Positions 18,731 through 27,408 of a stretch of 64,000 nucleotides of DNA are shown here, one piece after another. Origin of the DNA: Anaerolineae bacterium (lineage in GTDB: Bacteria; Chloroflexota; Anaerolineae; Aggregatilineales; Phototrophicaceae); the NCBI GenBank assembly GCA_022843385.1, contig JALHNT010000015.1, positions 87,213 to 151,212 on the forward strand, in the 5' to 3' direction. The notes beneath the pieces were generated by a model. That model searched no databases, had not been told where the DNA came from, and saw only the letters and a list, made by a program, of their open reading frames with translations. The position numbers and the translations under genes are program-made. Numbering within the stretch: position 1 is the stretch's first letter; each line of letters begins with the position of its first letter.

Positions 18731-18800
18731 TCTGATCACTGGATGCAAGCAAGTCTCTGTTTTGAGAGCCGTTCTCGCCGCAGTCGAGGCGCAATCTTAC
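18731..18800 (+). other. Degenerate landing-pad-like sequence
   Basis: TCTGATCACTGG followed at similar spacing by a partly matching CTCGCCGCAGTCGAGGCGCA segment resembles the block after the four VRs, in particular VR1. No VR is attached. It may be the scar of a lost fifth target. Similarity was judged by eye and is imperfect. Confidence 0.35.
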
Positions 18801-18828
18801 CGGAGGATGGCGAGAACAATCCTCCGGT
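18799..18828 (-). terminator. Perfect 10-bp inverted repeat after the minus-strand operon
   Basis: ACCGGAGGAT (18799-18808) pairs exactly with ATCCTCCGGT (18819-18828), with a 10-base loop. It lies 15 bases beyond the stop of the last gene of the minus-strand operon. There is no T-run, so it may act as a processing or Rho-independent-like barrier rather than a classical terminator. Confidence 0.5.
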
Positions 18829-18843
18829 CATTCGTTGTGTCGA

Positions 18844-19134
18844 TCAGTCCTGGGGAGTCTCGGTGTCAGCCGCGCTAGAGGATGTGGCTTCCGGCACCAG
18901 CAGCCCATATTCGTGCAGCAGGGCGATGTCAGCCTGCTTTGTCTCGCTGGCAGGTCGTGCTTCTGGCGCAGTCGCCGGTTTGGGAAGGAACTCGGCGAAT
19001 AACTCACGCGGCAGATGCCCGCGCAGTTGTCGCAGCCGCAGCTTGAGGAAGACCGGCCACTCACGGTAGGCGTGGTAAGCCTGTTCTTCCAGTTCCTGCC
19101 AGGGATTGAGGGGAAGCGGGCGCTTGCGGCTCAT
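18844..19134 (-). CDS. Small hypothetical protein at end of T4SS operon
   Basis: 96 residues starting MSRKRPLPLNPWQELEEQAY, with GAAGGAG ahead of the ATG at 19134. The first half is basic and helical (FLKLRLRQLRGHLPRELF); the rest is Pro/Ala-rich. No family recognised. It begins just downstream of the repeat protein gene and is the last gene of the secretion operon. A cytosolic accessory protein is most likely. Confidence 0.6.
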   Translation of the reverse strand: MSRKRPLPLNPWQELEEQAYHAYREWPVFLKLRLRQLRGHLPRELFAEFLPKPATAPEARPASETKQADIALLHEYGLLVPEATSSSAADTETPQD

Positions 19135-19144
19135 GGCAGCTCCT

Positions 19145-20203
19145 TCAGAAGTCAATCTCATGCGAAGTGCCAGATGCCGGCAGGACGGGCTGGGTATCAT
19201 CCATTTGCCGGGGAATAACAGCGAGCGAGCCACGATCAAAGCGCGCCATATCGACTGTCTGCCAGTCCAGGCTGGGTTCCGCGCCGTGTTCGCGCGCCCA
19301 GGTCGCTGCCGCTGCCACCGAGGGGCCGGTGCCTTCTTCCTGAAGCATCCGGTTGAACTTGTCAGCCGCATCGATCACATAATCGCCATCGGGCTTTCCC
19401 ACCCGCATGAATTCGGCCTGGCTGACCTCGTACTCGGTCCCCATCCGCTCAACATTGACCAGGTTCAGGCTCACTTCGTTCGCCTCCGCCCCATCGAGGG
19501 CTGGCCCGGCGCGAAAGAAATAGCCCTGATTCTGCTCCAATTCCTGCTGGCGCAGGGTGGTGAAGGGGTCGGGCGGCCCTTCCTGAAACAGACGGGGATC
19601 GGCGCGTTGAGGATCGAGGCTGCCGTTCTCAATCGCAATCCGTTCAACCGCCTGCATCTCGGCTTCCAGCCCGCTGCGTCCCCGTATTTCCTGTAACATA
19701 CTCTGTTCTTCGCGGGCATCTGATTGCCGGTCATACTGCCCCAACGGCAATGACTCCATACCCCTATCCCCGGCGACATCCCAGAGTTTGATGGCTTCCA
19801 GTTCGTAAACGCCCTGGGGTTGCGTTACCACATCGTAGGTGTAGGTGGTACCAGCGATCTCCTGCTGGCGCAGGCTAGTGAAGGGGTCAGGCGGACCGTC
19901 GCTGAAGAGGCGGCCATCAGCACGAGTCGGATCGAGCGTTCCGGCGGCAACGGCGCGGCGTTCGGCTTCGTGCATGGTCGCTTCCAGTCCCTTTTCGCTG
20001 CGTAGATCGAGCAGCTCAGTCTCGGCATCCAGCGCCTGCTGGAATCGGTCATAGTAGCCGACGATCAGGCTCACTTCGCCGGTCGGCCAGGACTTGGTCA
20101 ATTCCACCAGCGGTCGGGAATTGGGTTCCCATCCGCTGGAGAAGTAGTAGAGCGTCTGCTGATCGTCCAGTTCGTCGGTGGGCATCAATTGTCTATCACT
20201 CAT
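19145..20203 (-). CDS. Hypothetical protein with a duplicated domain, T4SS operon
   Basis: 352 residues, no signal peptide or membrane segment. It contains an obvious internal duplication: LDPTRADGRLFSDGPPDPFT and LDPQRADPRLFQEGPPDPFT about 110 residues apart, each followed by LRQQE. Each unit is preceded by a helical segment that begins LEATMHEAERRA or LEAEMQAVERIA. An acidic first region and a C-terminal part complete it. AGGAGGC lies ahead of the ATG. Position after VirB4 suggests a transfer accessory or a DNA-processing partner; the function is unknown. Confidence 0.6.
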   Translation of the reverse strand: MSDRQLMPTDELDDQQTLYYFSSGWEPNSRPLVELTKSWPTGEVSLIVGYYDRFQQALDAETELLDLRSEKGLEATMHEAERRAVAAGTLDPTRADGRLFSDGPPDPFTSLRQQEIAGTTYTYDVVTQPQGVYELEAIKLWDVAGDRGMESLPLGQYDRQSDAREEQSMLQEIRGRSGLEAEMQAVERIAIENGSLDPQRADPRLFQEGPPDPFTTLRQQELEQNQGYFFRAGPALDGAEANEVSLNLVNVERMGTEYEVSQAEFMRVGKPDGDYVIDAADKFNRMLQEEGTGPSVAAAATWAREHGAEPSLDWQTVDMARFDRGSLAVIPRQMDDTQPVLPASGTSHEIDF

Positions 20204-20229
20204 GATTCAAGCCTCCTATTCTGACGGAC

Positions 20230-22380
20230 TCAGGTTGTTTGAAAGCGGCGGTACTCCCCTTCGGATGCGCGGGCGCGTAGGACCCAGACTCCTTCATCCT
20301 GCACATCGAAGAGAAAGTGAAAACGCGGCAATGTGGCGATGATCTGGCGATGTTGATCGTTGTAATGCTGGAAAGCGGCATCATCGCGGAAGATATGCAG
20401 GCCCTGCCGCTGGTTGAAGATCACCCGGATAGGACAGTTCTCGAAGATCAGCCGGGCTTTTCCCTCGAGCAGGACGCTCATCTGTTGATCAATCACCACC
20501 AATTTTTTGCGCCGGGTGCGAAAGGTCTTGGCCGCTTCGATCAGGAAATCGAGCAGTGAGGGATGGCGCATCAGCCGGTACACCTCATCGACGGCGATCA
20601 GGCGCGGCTGCTCATCCGACAGGCTGTCGCGGCGGATGGCGCTCAACACCTGGGTGTAAGCAATCGCCAGCATGATCGGGTCGTGTTCCAACTCGTGGAA
20701 GCTGTAGACCTGCGGCTGGGATTTGGCGCGGAAGGAGAAATCCAGGCTGGTGCTGCCGTTGATGAAGCTGGCCCATGGACCTCTGCCGGTACACAACCCG
20801 GCAATTTCATCGGCCAGATCACGGGCGATCTGGTTCAGATGGGGCTTATCGCCCAATCCGCTCAACACATCGCACACCGTCTCGGTGAGGGGCGCGATGT
20901 CCGGCGTGATGTCCCCTAACCGGCCAAAGCCGGCGTAGAGCGTTTCCAGCGCTTCGCCCAGCAGGGCGCGTTCCTGATTCTCTTTCTGTGCGCCGGATAA
21001 CTGCCGTCCCAAGAGCGTTTCATAGAGGCGGATGGTGTGCGCCTTTTGTTCGAGGAGTGTGGGAAACATGACATCCTGGGGATTGAGGCAGGTCTGCTGG
21101 GCGCTCATGACATGCCAAGGCAGTCCGAAAGCACGCGCCACATGCTGCCCGTGTCCCATCGGCTCGAGCAGGGTGAAGGGGATGCCTTCCTCAGCATACT
21201 GGCGCGTGAGCAGACAGTTGAGGGCGAAGGTTTTCCCGTAGCCGCTCTGCCCAACCCAGACCTCATGGGTGGCGCGCTTGTCTCGCCACGAGTTATGAAA
21301 GACCGGATAACTGCCACCGGATGCCTCGCCGCGCAGCGTTCCATCCAGCCCCGCCAGCTTGCGACAGCCCAGCGGTGCAAACAGCAGCGCCAGTTCGCGC
21401 GAGACCAGCGGCCAGGTGGTGTGGGGGATCTGAATGTCTGGGCTGGCGTACGGCGCGAAGCAGCGGGCTGCCTCGGCCTGAGCTTCACCGATCTCCGGTC
21501 GCAGCAGGAACCAGGGCTGGACGGCGCTGATGGCTTCATCCACCCGCCGTTTGAGCATCCTGCGATCCGGAGCCGCAATGCCGAGGATGATCTGGACATC
21601 GTGCAGCGCATCCCCCAGATTGAACTCTTCCAGCGCCTGGCGACAATCGTTGATCTTCTTGACCGAGCGACTGTCTTCGCCGCGCAGGGTCGCCAGATGA
21701 ACCGAATAGGCCTGCACCACATTCTCGATCTCATTGATGGCAGCATTTCGATCCCAGGTGCGCGGAATATCGACGCAGAGCGCCATCTGGAAATTGAGCC
21801 GCAGCAGCGTGGTCAGCGGACGGCTGAAGTCCCAGATGGTCGGCTGGAACTGATAGCTGGAGAGAAAGGCGAAGTAAGGACGTCCTCCCGGACTGCCAAC
21901 CGGAGCCATATGCCAGCCGCGATAGCCGCCGCCTGGTTCACGCAAAGCGTATTCGCCAGTGAAGAGCGCCGGCCAGTCAGCCTGAAGGGTCACTGTGTCA
22001 AAGGCGGCCGCCACATTACGCGCCAGCGCTCGCCCGCTCTCGCGGCTTTCAAGCCACAACGCCAACCCACACAGGGTGCGCTGATAATCCGCTTCGGCTT
22101 GCAGCATTTCGTAGTGCCGCCGGTATTCCATCAGCAGCCCGGCGCGCCGGGCATCGGATGTGGTCGCGACTGCCTGACCGACCGACTGGATGCGTGGGCT
22201 CAGATCCGCTGGCAATTGCCAGGTGACGAAGCGGGCCGGGCCAGCCAGTCCGCGCAGCCACAAGGCAAAACGGTTTTGCAGACCTTGCTGATTCTCTGGT
22301 GTTCCGTACAGAGTCAGATCAAACGGCTCCAGCAACAGGGTATGGGCATGAGCATTGACGCTACGCAAAAGGCTCGTCAT
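20230..22380 (-). CDS. VirB4-like conjugation ATPase
   Basis: About 716 residues. Walker A GQSGYGKTF near residue 377 and Walker B RLIAVDEVYRLM near 595, followed by an arginine-finger-like region (NCPIRVIFNQRQ) and a C-terminal FLFDVQDEGVWVLRARASEG, match the VirB4/TraC ATPase that powers type IV secretion. The N-terminal half lacks motifs, as usual in the family. The ATG at 22380 is chosen over 22446 because CCGGAGGCGCGG precedes it; it overlaps the previous gene by 20 bases, showing coupling. No VirD4 or relaxase is visible in the window. Confidence 0.85.
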   Translation of the reverse strand: MTSLLRSVNAHAHTLLLEPFDLTLYGTPENQQGLQNRFALWLRGLAGPARFVTWQLPADLSPRIQSVGQAVATTSDARRAGLLMEYRRHYEMLQAEADYQRTLCGLALWLESRESGRALARNVAAAFDTVTLQADWPALFTGEYALREPGGGYRGWHMAPVGSPGGRPYFAFLSSYQFQPTIWDFSRPLTTLLRLNFQMALCVDIPRTWDRNAAINEIENVVQAYSVHLATLRGEDSRSVKKINDCRQALEEFNLGDALHDVQIILGIAAPDRRMLKRRVDEAISAVQPWFLLRPEIGEAQAEAARCFAPYASPDIQIPHTTWPLVSRELALLFAPLGCRKLAGLDGTLRGEASGGSYPVFHNSWRDKRATHEVWVGQSGYGKTFALNCLLTRQYAEEGIPFTLLEPMGHGQHVARAFGLPWHVMSAQQTCLNPQDVMFPTLLEQKAHTIRLYETLLGRQLSGAQKENQERALLGEALETLYAGFGRLGDITPDIAPLTETVCDVLSGLGDKPHLNQIARDLADEIAGLCTGRGPWASFINGSTSLDFSFRAKSQPQVYSFHELEHDPIMLAIAYTQVLSAIRRDSLSDEQPRLIAVDEVYRLMRHPSLLDFLIEAAKTFRTRRKKLVVIDQQMSVLLEGKARLIFENCPIRVIFNQRQGLHIFRDDAAFQHYNDQHRQIIATLPRFHFLFDVQDEGVWVLRARASEGEYRRFQTT

Positions 22381-22849
22381 CCGCGCCTCCGGGGTCCAGC
22401 AGTCGCAGTCCGCCGCGCCGGTTCTCGGCTTCGTCCAGATCGGCAAACAGGATCCATTCCCCGCTCTGTGAAGCCCAGGGCTGCTGCTGCGCTGCCGCGA
22501 AAAGCTGTTCTCCCTGAATCCGCGCCTGGCAGGGGTCGATGTTCAATCCGCTGGCAAACTGCGCCCAGCCACCCTGCGGCTGTTCCCAGGCCAGGAGCAG
22601 CAGCCTGCCACGCCATCCGAGCAGCAGGCGCTGCCAGAGCGGCAGACCCCCGCGCATCCCGGACAGCAGCAGCAACAGCACAAAAATCACCACCATCAGC
22701 GGCAGCGATGCGCTCGCCAGCGGCGTCAAACGCAGCAGCATAAAGACCAGCACAGCGCCCACACCGCAGAAGATCAGCCGTTTCATGGAGACGCTGCCGA
22801 AGCCTTTCTCCTCGCGCAGCCGAATGTTGGATTTGAACTGAGCGGCCAT
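22361..22849 (-). CDS. VirB3/PrgI-like inner-membrane T4SS protein
   Basis: 162 residues. Two closely spaced hydrophobic segments (LIFCGVGAVLVFMLLRL and LMVVIFVLLLLLSG, about residues 25-62) sit after a short basic N-terminus (FKSNIRLREEKGFGSV), the layout of VirB3/PrgI proteins that pair with VirB4. A C-terminal ~90-residue cytosolic part is larger than usual. Located directly upstream of the VirB4 gene with an overlap. GGAGAG provides the ribosome site. Confidence 0.65.
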   Translation of the reverse strand: MAAQFKSNIRLREEKGFGSVSMKRLIFCGVGAVLVFMLLRLTPLASASLPLMVVIFVLLLLLSGMRGGLPLWQRLLLGWRGRLLLLAWEQPQGGWAQFASGLNIDPCQARIQGEQLFAAAQQQPWASQSGEWILFADLDEAENRRGGLRLLDPGGADDEPFA

Positions 22850-22867
22850 GCGCGACTCTCCGACCTG

Positions 22868-23116
22868 TCACGCGCCAATTCCAAGCGCTGCCAGACCACC
22901 GCCACCGACAAAAATCAGCAGGATCAGCCCAATCGTCACCTGGCTGGCGGCTTTAGGATTGTCGCGCTTCCAATCTGAAATCAGGGGCCATGATGAGCCG
23001 AGATAGAGGATCGCTAACCCGATCACCCCGATCACGGCCAGGCTGCCGCTGATCACCAGCAGCAGCGCTTCAAATTCGTTGAAGAAGTTCTCAATCGTCG
23101 TTCCAATCTCACCCAT
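22868..23116 (-). CDS. VirB2/TrbC-like pilin candidate
   Basis: 82 residues with two membrane segments (ALLLVISGSLAVIGVIGLAILYLG and VTIGLILLIFVGGGGLAALG) joined by a short basic loop (SDWKRDNPKAAS). Size and topology match VirB2/TrbC pilins. AGGAGAAGAGGACG lies ahead of the ATG. It directly precedes the VirB3-like gene, the usual order in T4SS operons. No cleavable signal sequence is evident. Confidence 0.65.
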   Translation of the reverse strand: MGEIGTTIENFFNEFEALLLVISGSLAVIGVIGLAILYLGSSWPLISDWKRDNPKAASQVTIGLILLIFVGGGGLAALGIGA

Positions 23117-23176
23117 CGTCCTCTTCTCCTGGATAAACTTTTCGATCAGTCCATCAGTCTGTCATTGGGGAACTTC

Positions 23177-24832
23177 TCACCTCCTCTCGCGCAGTTGCAG
23201 CGCGTATTCACGTCCCAACAGGAACAGTCGCGCATAGACCTGGCCGCTGTAGGGAAAGGTCACTTGCAGCCGCAGAGCGCTGCCAGCCGCTATTTCAGTC
23301 GGCAATTCACCCCCAATCGGCGGGAGCTGCGGGCCAAGCGGTGAAGGCGCATCACCCAGTATGATGGCGAGCGGGGCATCGATCAGAGGGATGCTGACGG
23401 TTTGTGGATTGATAAGGCGCGCCTGGACGATGAGTTGATCGTCAACATAAGCGACCCGCTCGATGTGGACTTCCAGATCAGCCAGGCTGGGAGGCGCGGG
23501 CGGCAGAGGAAGCGGAAAGACCCAGAGGGTTTGTTCGCCGCTTGGCGACTGCGCGATGAGACGCCCGTCTGCGGCTGTCAGGCTCGCCGGGAAGGTCAAG
23601 CGCAGATCGAGCGTGGTTTGTGGCGGGATCTCAGCCGGAAAAGCCGCTTCAGGGCTGGCTGGATTGAAGAGGATGCGCTGCCCCTGCCCATCATCCAGCG
23701 ACCAGCTCCAACCACCCGTCAGAAAGGCTGTCATTCTGGTCGTGATCGACAGATCAAGCTGCACCATCATTTGATCCGGCGGTAAATCGGCTGATCGGCG
23801 CACGGCGACCGACATCAGTTGTGCCTGAACACCGTCACTTCCAATCAGGGTCAGAGTCGTCCCAGTGCTGTTCGCGGTATCGTCCTCAGTCAGAAGCAGC
23901 CGTTCGATTTCCTGTCCGGGCTGATAATCGGCCAGCACCCACCAGCGCCGAGCGGTGGGCAGACCTTCGGCATCGGTTTCGCCAATCAGCACCAGCGCCA
24001 ACCCGGGCGCGGACTGGGCGAAGAGGGCGGTATCCTGTCGGGTTGGCTGAAGGGTTTCGGCGTAGGCAAATTCGAGCCGCGCACCGGTGTTCATCTGCAA
24101 GGCAAAGCGAGCGTCGGGGCCAAGCATCTGCATCAGACGCAGGTTGTCTTCGCTGAACGGGAGTCCCAGCACCGGTCGCACCAGCAGGCCGGAGATCCAC
24201 GAAGCCACCTCCGGGTTGGGGTCATAACGCCAATCGGCCGTCTCAACTGGACGCGCCTGCACCACAAAGACGCGCGATTCGGCTTCCGGGATCAGATAAA
24301 TGTGCAGCAGTACCGGGTAGTAATCGCGGCGCTTTTCGCCGGCATTGATGACACGATCGGACTCGGCCAGCGCCAGGGCGGTGGGGGTTGGGCTGACGCG
24401 CGGGGTTGGGGTGAGGATCAGCGTCGGCGTCCCGGTCGCAGACAGGATGTCATCCTCGCTGTTGCGGTTAATGAGATTCACCAGCAGAAAGAGCAGGCCG
24501 CCAGCCACCAGCAGCAGGAACAGCCCGATGGTCATCAGCCTGCGTTGTGCCGGTTGTGCATCTCGATCCGAGTCCGAGGCTGATAGAGGCTGCGCCTGCC
24601 GGGCCGCCTGGCGCACCCGTTCCGGAACGACCACCCAGCGCGAGCCGACCGGTACCAGCGCCTGCTCCTGATAGGCATGAATGAGACGACGCAGCACTGC
24701 CAGCTCGGCCGCGTCGTCAGTTGAGGCACCGGCTTTTTTGACTTCGAACTGATACATGCGGCGGTAGATAGCCTGTCGTTCGGCGGGGACGGCATCCCAG
24801 CGAGTTTGCAACCGGTCAGATGGCTGGGTCAT
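23177..24832 (-). CDS. Membrane-anchored extracytoplasmic protein of the T4SS operon
   Basis: 551 residues. A cytosolic N-terminus (about 1-95, helical, RQAIYRRMYQFEVKKAGAST) is followed by one membrane segment (LMTIGLFLLLVAGGLLFLLV) and a Thr/Pro-rich linker (SATGTPTLILTPTPRVSPTP). A long beta-rich exterior part follows, with two or more sandwich-like units near the end. This could fill the place of VirB8 or a channel-wall protein in a cell without an outer membrane. No specific family recognised. It overlaps the VirB6-like gene at its start. Confidence 0.55.
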   Translation of the reverse strand: MTQPSDRLQTRWDAVPAERQAIYRRMYQFEVKKAGASTDDAAELAVLRRLIHAYQEQALVPVGSRWVVVPERVRQAARQAQPLSASDSDRDAQPAQRRLMTIGLFLLLVAGGLLFLLVNLINRNSEDDILSATGTPTLILTPTPRVSPTPTALALAESDRVINAGEKRRDYYPVLLHIYLIPEAESRVFVVQARPVETADWRYDPNPEVASWISGLLVRPVLGLPFSEDNLRLMQMLGPDARFALQMNTGARLEFAYAETLQPTRQDTALFAQSAPGLALVLIGETDAEGLPTARRWWVLADYQPGQEIERLLLTEDDTANSTGTTLTLIGSDGVQAQLMSVAVRRSADLPPDQMMVQLDLSITTRMTAFLTGGWSWSLDDGQGQRILFNPASPEAAFPAEIPPQTTLDLRLTFPASLTAADGRLIAQSPSGEQTLWVFPLPLPPAPPSLADLEVHIERVAYVDDQLIVQARLINPQTVSIPLIDAPLAIILGDAPSPLGPQLPPIGGELPTEIAAGSALRLQVTFPYSGQVYARLFLLGREYALQLRERR

Positions 24833-27398
24833 GACCCGCCTCCATTTCCAGCGCTGTCACGCCGCCCGGGTTGATGGTCGCCTGAAGCGTGACCGGTGGT
24901 GCGACGGGCGCGGGCATGACCGATCCCGTGATCAGGCTGTGTGGCAGAGCGCGGGCGGCGGCTTCCAACGCCCGCACGGCGCGGTTCATATCGTCGGCGG
25001 AACGCCCCGAAGCGGAGTCGCTCTCCAGCAGACGAGTACGCAGATCAGGCGTGAGATGCCCTGTTTGACGAGTCTCGATCACCGCCTGCTGGGCTTGCTG
25101 GGGACTGAGCTGCAGCGCCGAAGCCTGCATGAAGAAGTGACCGACAGCCGCCGTGTGACTGCCGAATGGTCGCGGCTGATCGGCGGGCAGACCGATACTC
25201 TGGGCGACGGTGGCAGCCGCCTGTTGGAATGAATGCGGTTGGGCGCCCAACTGTTGATACCCGGCCAGGGCGGTTGCGATCCCGCTGGCGAGCAGGGGTG
25301 TGTCGATGAGCTGCTGCCGGGGATCACTGGTCAGGCCGCGCGTCAGCGTTCGCAGGGTGGTGTCATCCAGCGGCACCGATGTCACCCCCAACAGCCGGTT
25401 GGCAAGCGCCTGGATGAAGGCCTCTGATGTGGGTATCGCTTCCGGGTGAGCGCCGCGCAGGGACTGAATCGCGCTGGCAACCGCTGTCATATCCTCTTCG
25501 GTGTGAGCATCGAGCACGTGCGCCAGTTCGGGTGTTGCCACCGGGCTGAAGCTGTTCTGCAAGCCAGTCAGGGCGGCGGTCTTATCTTCAGCCGCATAAT
25601 AATCGCGCAGCGCTCGCTGGGGACGTTCTTCCTCATGCTGCTCGCGCAGCCGCTGGCGATCCCCTTCACCCGGAAGCGAACCCAGGGTCGAGATCGCCAA
25701 TCGCAGCTCATCAGGATTGAAACGCCCGGCAATATCACCTGGCAGCCGGTTTTCCACGGCGGACTGGAAGGCTGGGCTGCTGGCTGGCAAACTCGGATTG
25801 GCGCGCCGGACGGCGTGGACGGCATCAGCGATTTCCAGAAATTCATCTTCGGTGTGTGCATCCAGCACCTGTGCCAGGTGGTGGGCAGCCGAGCCAAAGG
25901 CGGCTGTCAGTCGACTCTGGCGCAGTTCACTATCCGGCTGGCGATAGTAGTCGCGGATGTCGGCTCGTTCATCTTCCAGACCGAGGCGGCGACGCGGCGG
26001 CAGGACGGCGGCGCTCACGACTGGTCCCAGGGCAGAACGCGCCAGCGCACCTTCAGCAAATTCAGAGGCGGCCTGCCCGAAGGCTGTCTCGCGCAGACCG
26101 GGCAGCATCGACGTCAGATACGCGGCGCGGGTCAGACCGGTGTTATTCCCCAGGGCGATGCCGGCGGCCTGCATCAGCGAGTTGCCGCTGGTCAGCGCCA
26201 GCCCGCCGCCCACCAATCCCAGCGCGCTCCCGCCGGCCAGACTGGCCGCGCCCAGCGCCACCGGGCCAGGAGGGGTGATGGTGCCGCCGGTGACCTGTCC
26301 CATCGCGCCAAACAGGCGATTGATCCCATTCCAGATGGCGCGCAGGGCGGCTGCCAGCAGGATCACCACCAGGATCAGACCGATCAGGACTGTCCCCAGC
26401 GTGACGACGGCATTGCCGGTCACCGCGCCGACCAGGACAAAGCTGATGATGAGCGAGAGGAACAGGGACATCAGCACCGACTGCACAAACAACTCAATCA
26501 TCAGGTTGAGGACGCTCCACACCAGCACCTCGGTGTGTTTGAAGAAAGCGAACAGGATGGCGATGAAGGACGAGGCAAAAGCCAGCCCCATCGCCAGCGC
26601 GAGCGCCAGATGGATGATCTGCTCGAGTACGCCAAAGATGGAGATCAGGCATCCCATGATCAAGCGGGCGCTGGCCTGGACGGCGCGACCAATCGATGTT
26701 TCCCGCTGTTCGCGGGACAGGTCAGGGAACGCAGCCGCGCCAGTCGCCGGATCAAAGTATCCGCCTGCGCTCAGCCACGACCAGGGCAGACGATCAATCG
26801 GGTGCGGCGCATCGGCTGGAGCGACGACATCGTAGCCGTCCGCTCCGAGATAACTCATCGCCACATCCAGACCGTCGACGTACCGATCGCTCGACAGGAA
26901 GGGGGCGAATTGATTGCTGGGGGCGGGAATAGCGGCTTCCGCGCCGCTGCCAATCGTGTTGAGGGCCGCCAGCGCCCCACCACCACGGCTCAGGATGGTG
27001 AGACCTTCCTGATAGAAGGCGCTGGCGATGCCGCGTCGCATCTCTTCCGTCCCCTGATACAACTGTGGCCCACCCTGGAACAACAGCAGCGCCAGCAGCA
27101 GCCACACGATAGCGCTTCTGAACTCGACCACGCGAATGCGAAGGAAGACCCCCATCAGATACGTGCCCGCCAGGATCAACATGGCAATGGTGAAGATCGG
27201 GCCGAGCAAGACGCCGGTTTGAGCTCCCAGCGCACCTAACAGCGGCATGAAGGCGCTCCGCAGCCATTCGGTGATCGCCATCACCACATAGCCTGTGAGC
27301 AGCAGCGCCCGCTGAAATCCCCAGCCAATGGCGGCCATTTCGTAGAGAAAACTGTAGACCGTCTGCAGCAGCGGAACGAGAATTGCGCCATCCAGCAT
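24816..27398 (-). CDS. VirB6/TrbL-like polytopic membrane protein
   Basis: 860 residues. Hydrophobic segments near the N-terminus (residues 10-125) and again about 235-400 give a polytopic membrane domain, with an extracellular stretch between them. Gly/Ala-rich segments follow (LGAASLAGGSALGLVGGGLAL). The C-terminal half is soluble and holds a duplicated unit: LAQVLDAHTEDEFLEIADAV and LAHVLDAHTEEDMTAVASAI, each after a RDYY segment. VirB6/TrbL proteins form the inner-membrane channel of conjugative systems. GGAGG precedes the ATG. Confidence 0.7.
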   Translation of the reverse strand: MLDGAILVPLLQTVYSFLYEMAAIGWGFQRALLLTGYVVMAITEWLRSAFMPLLGALGAQTGVLLGPIFTIAMLILAGTYLMGVFLRIRVVEFRSAIVWLLLALLLFQGGPQLYQGTEEMRRGIASAFYQEGLTILSRGGGALAALNTIGSGAEAAIPAPSNQFAPFLSSDRYVDGLDVAMSYLGADGYDVVAPADAPHPIDRLPWSWLSAGGYFDPATGAAAFPDLSREQRETSIGRAVQASARLIMGCLISIFGVLEQIIHLALALAMGLAFASSFIAILFAFFKHTEVLVWSVLNLMIELFVQSVLMSLFLSLIISFVLVGAVTGNAVVTLGTVLIGLILVVILLAAALRAIWNGINRLFGAMGQVTGGTITPPGPVALGAASLAGGSALGLVGGGLALTSGNSLMQAAGIALGNNTGLTRAAYLTSMLPGLRETAFGQAASEFAEGALARSALGPVVSAAVLPPRRRLGLEDERADIRDYYRQPDSELRQSRLTAAFGSAAHHLAQVLDAHTEDEFLEIADAVHAVRRANPSLPASSPAFQSAVENRLPGDIAGRFNPDELRLAISTLGSLPGEGDRQRLREQHEEERPQRALRDYYAAEDKTAALTGLQNSFSPVATPELAHVLDAHTEEDMTAVASAIQSLRGAHPEAIPTSEAFIQALANRLLGVTSVPLDDTTLRTLTRGLTSDPRQQLIDTPLLASGIATALAGYQQLGAQPHSFQQAAATVAQSIGLPADQPRPFGSHTAAVGHFFMQASALQLSPQQAQQAVIETRQTGHLTPDLRTRLLESDSASGRSADDMNRAVRALEAAARALPHSLITGSVMPAPVAPPVTLQATINPGGVTALEMEAGHDPAI

Positions 27399-27408
27399 CG
27401 ACTGCCTC

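Noticed and set aside
21037..22743. 568-codon frame opposite VirB4
   Set aside because: Antisense shadow of the VirB4 and VirB3-like genes.
25446..27239. 597-codon frame opposite to the VirB6-like gene
   Set aside because: Arg/Gln/His-rich antisense shadow of a GC-rich gene; no motif and no ribosome site.
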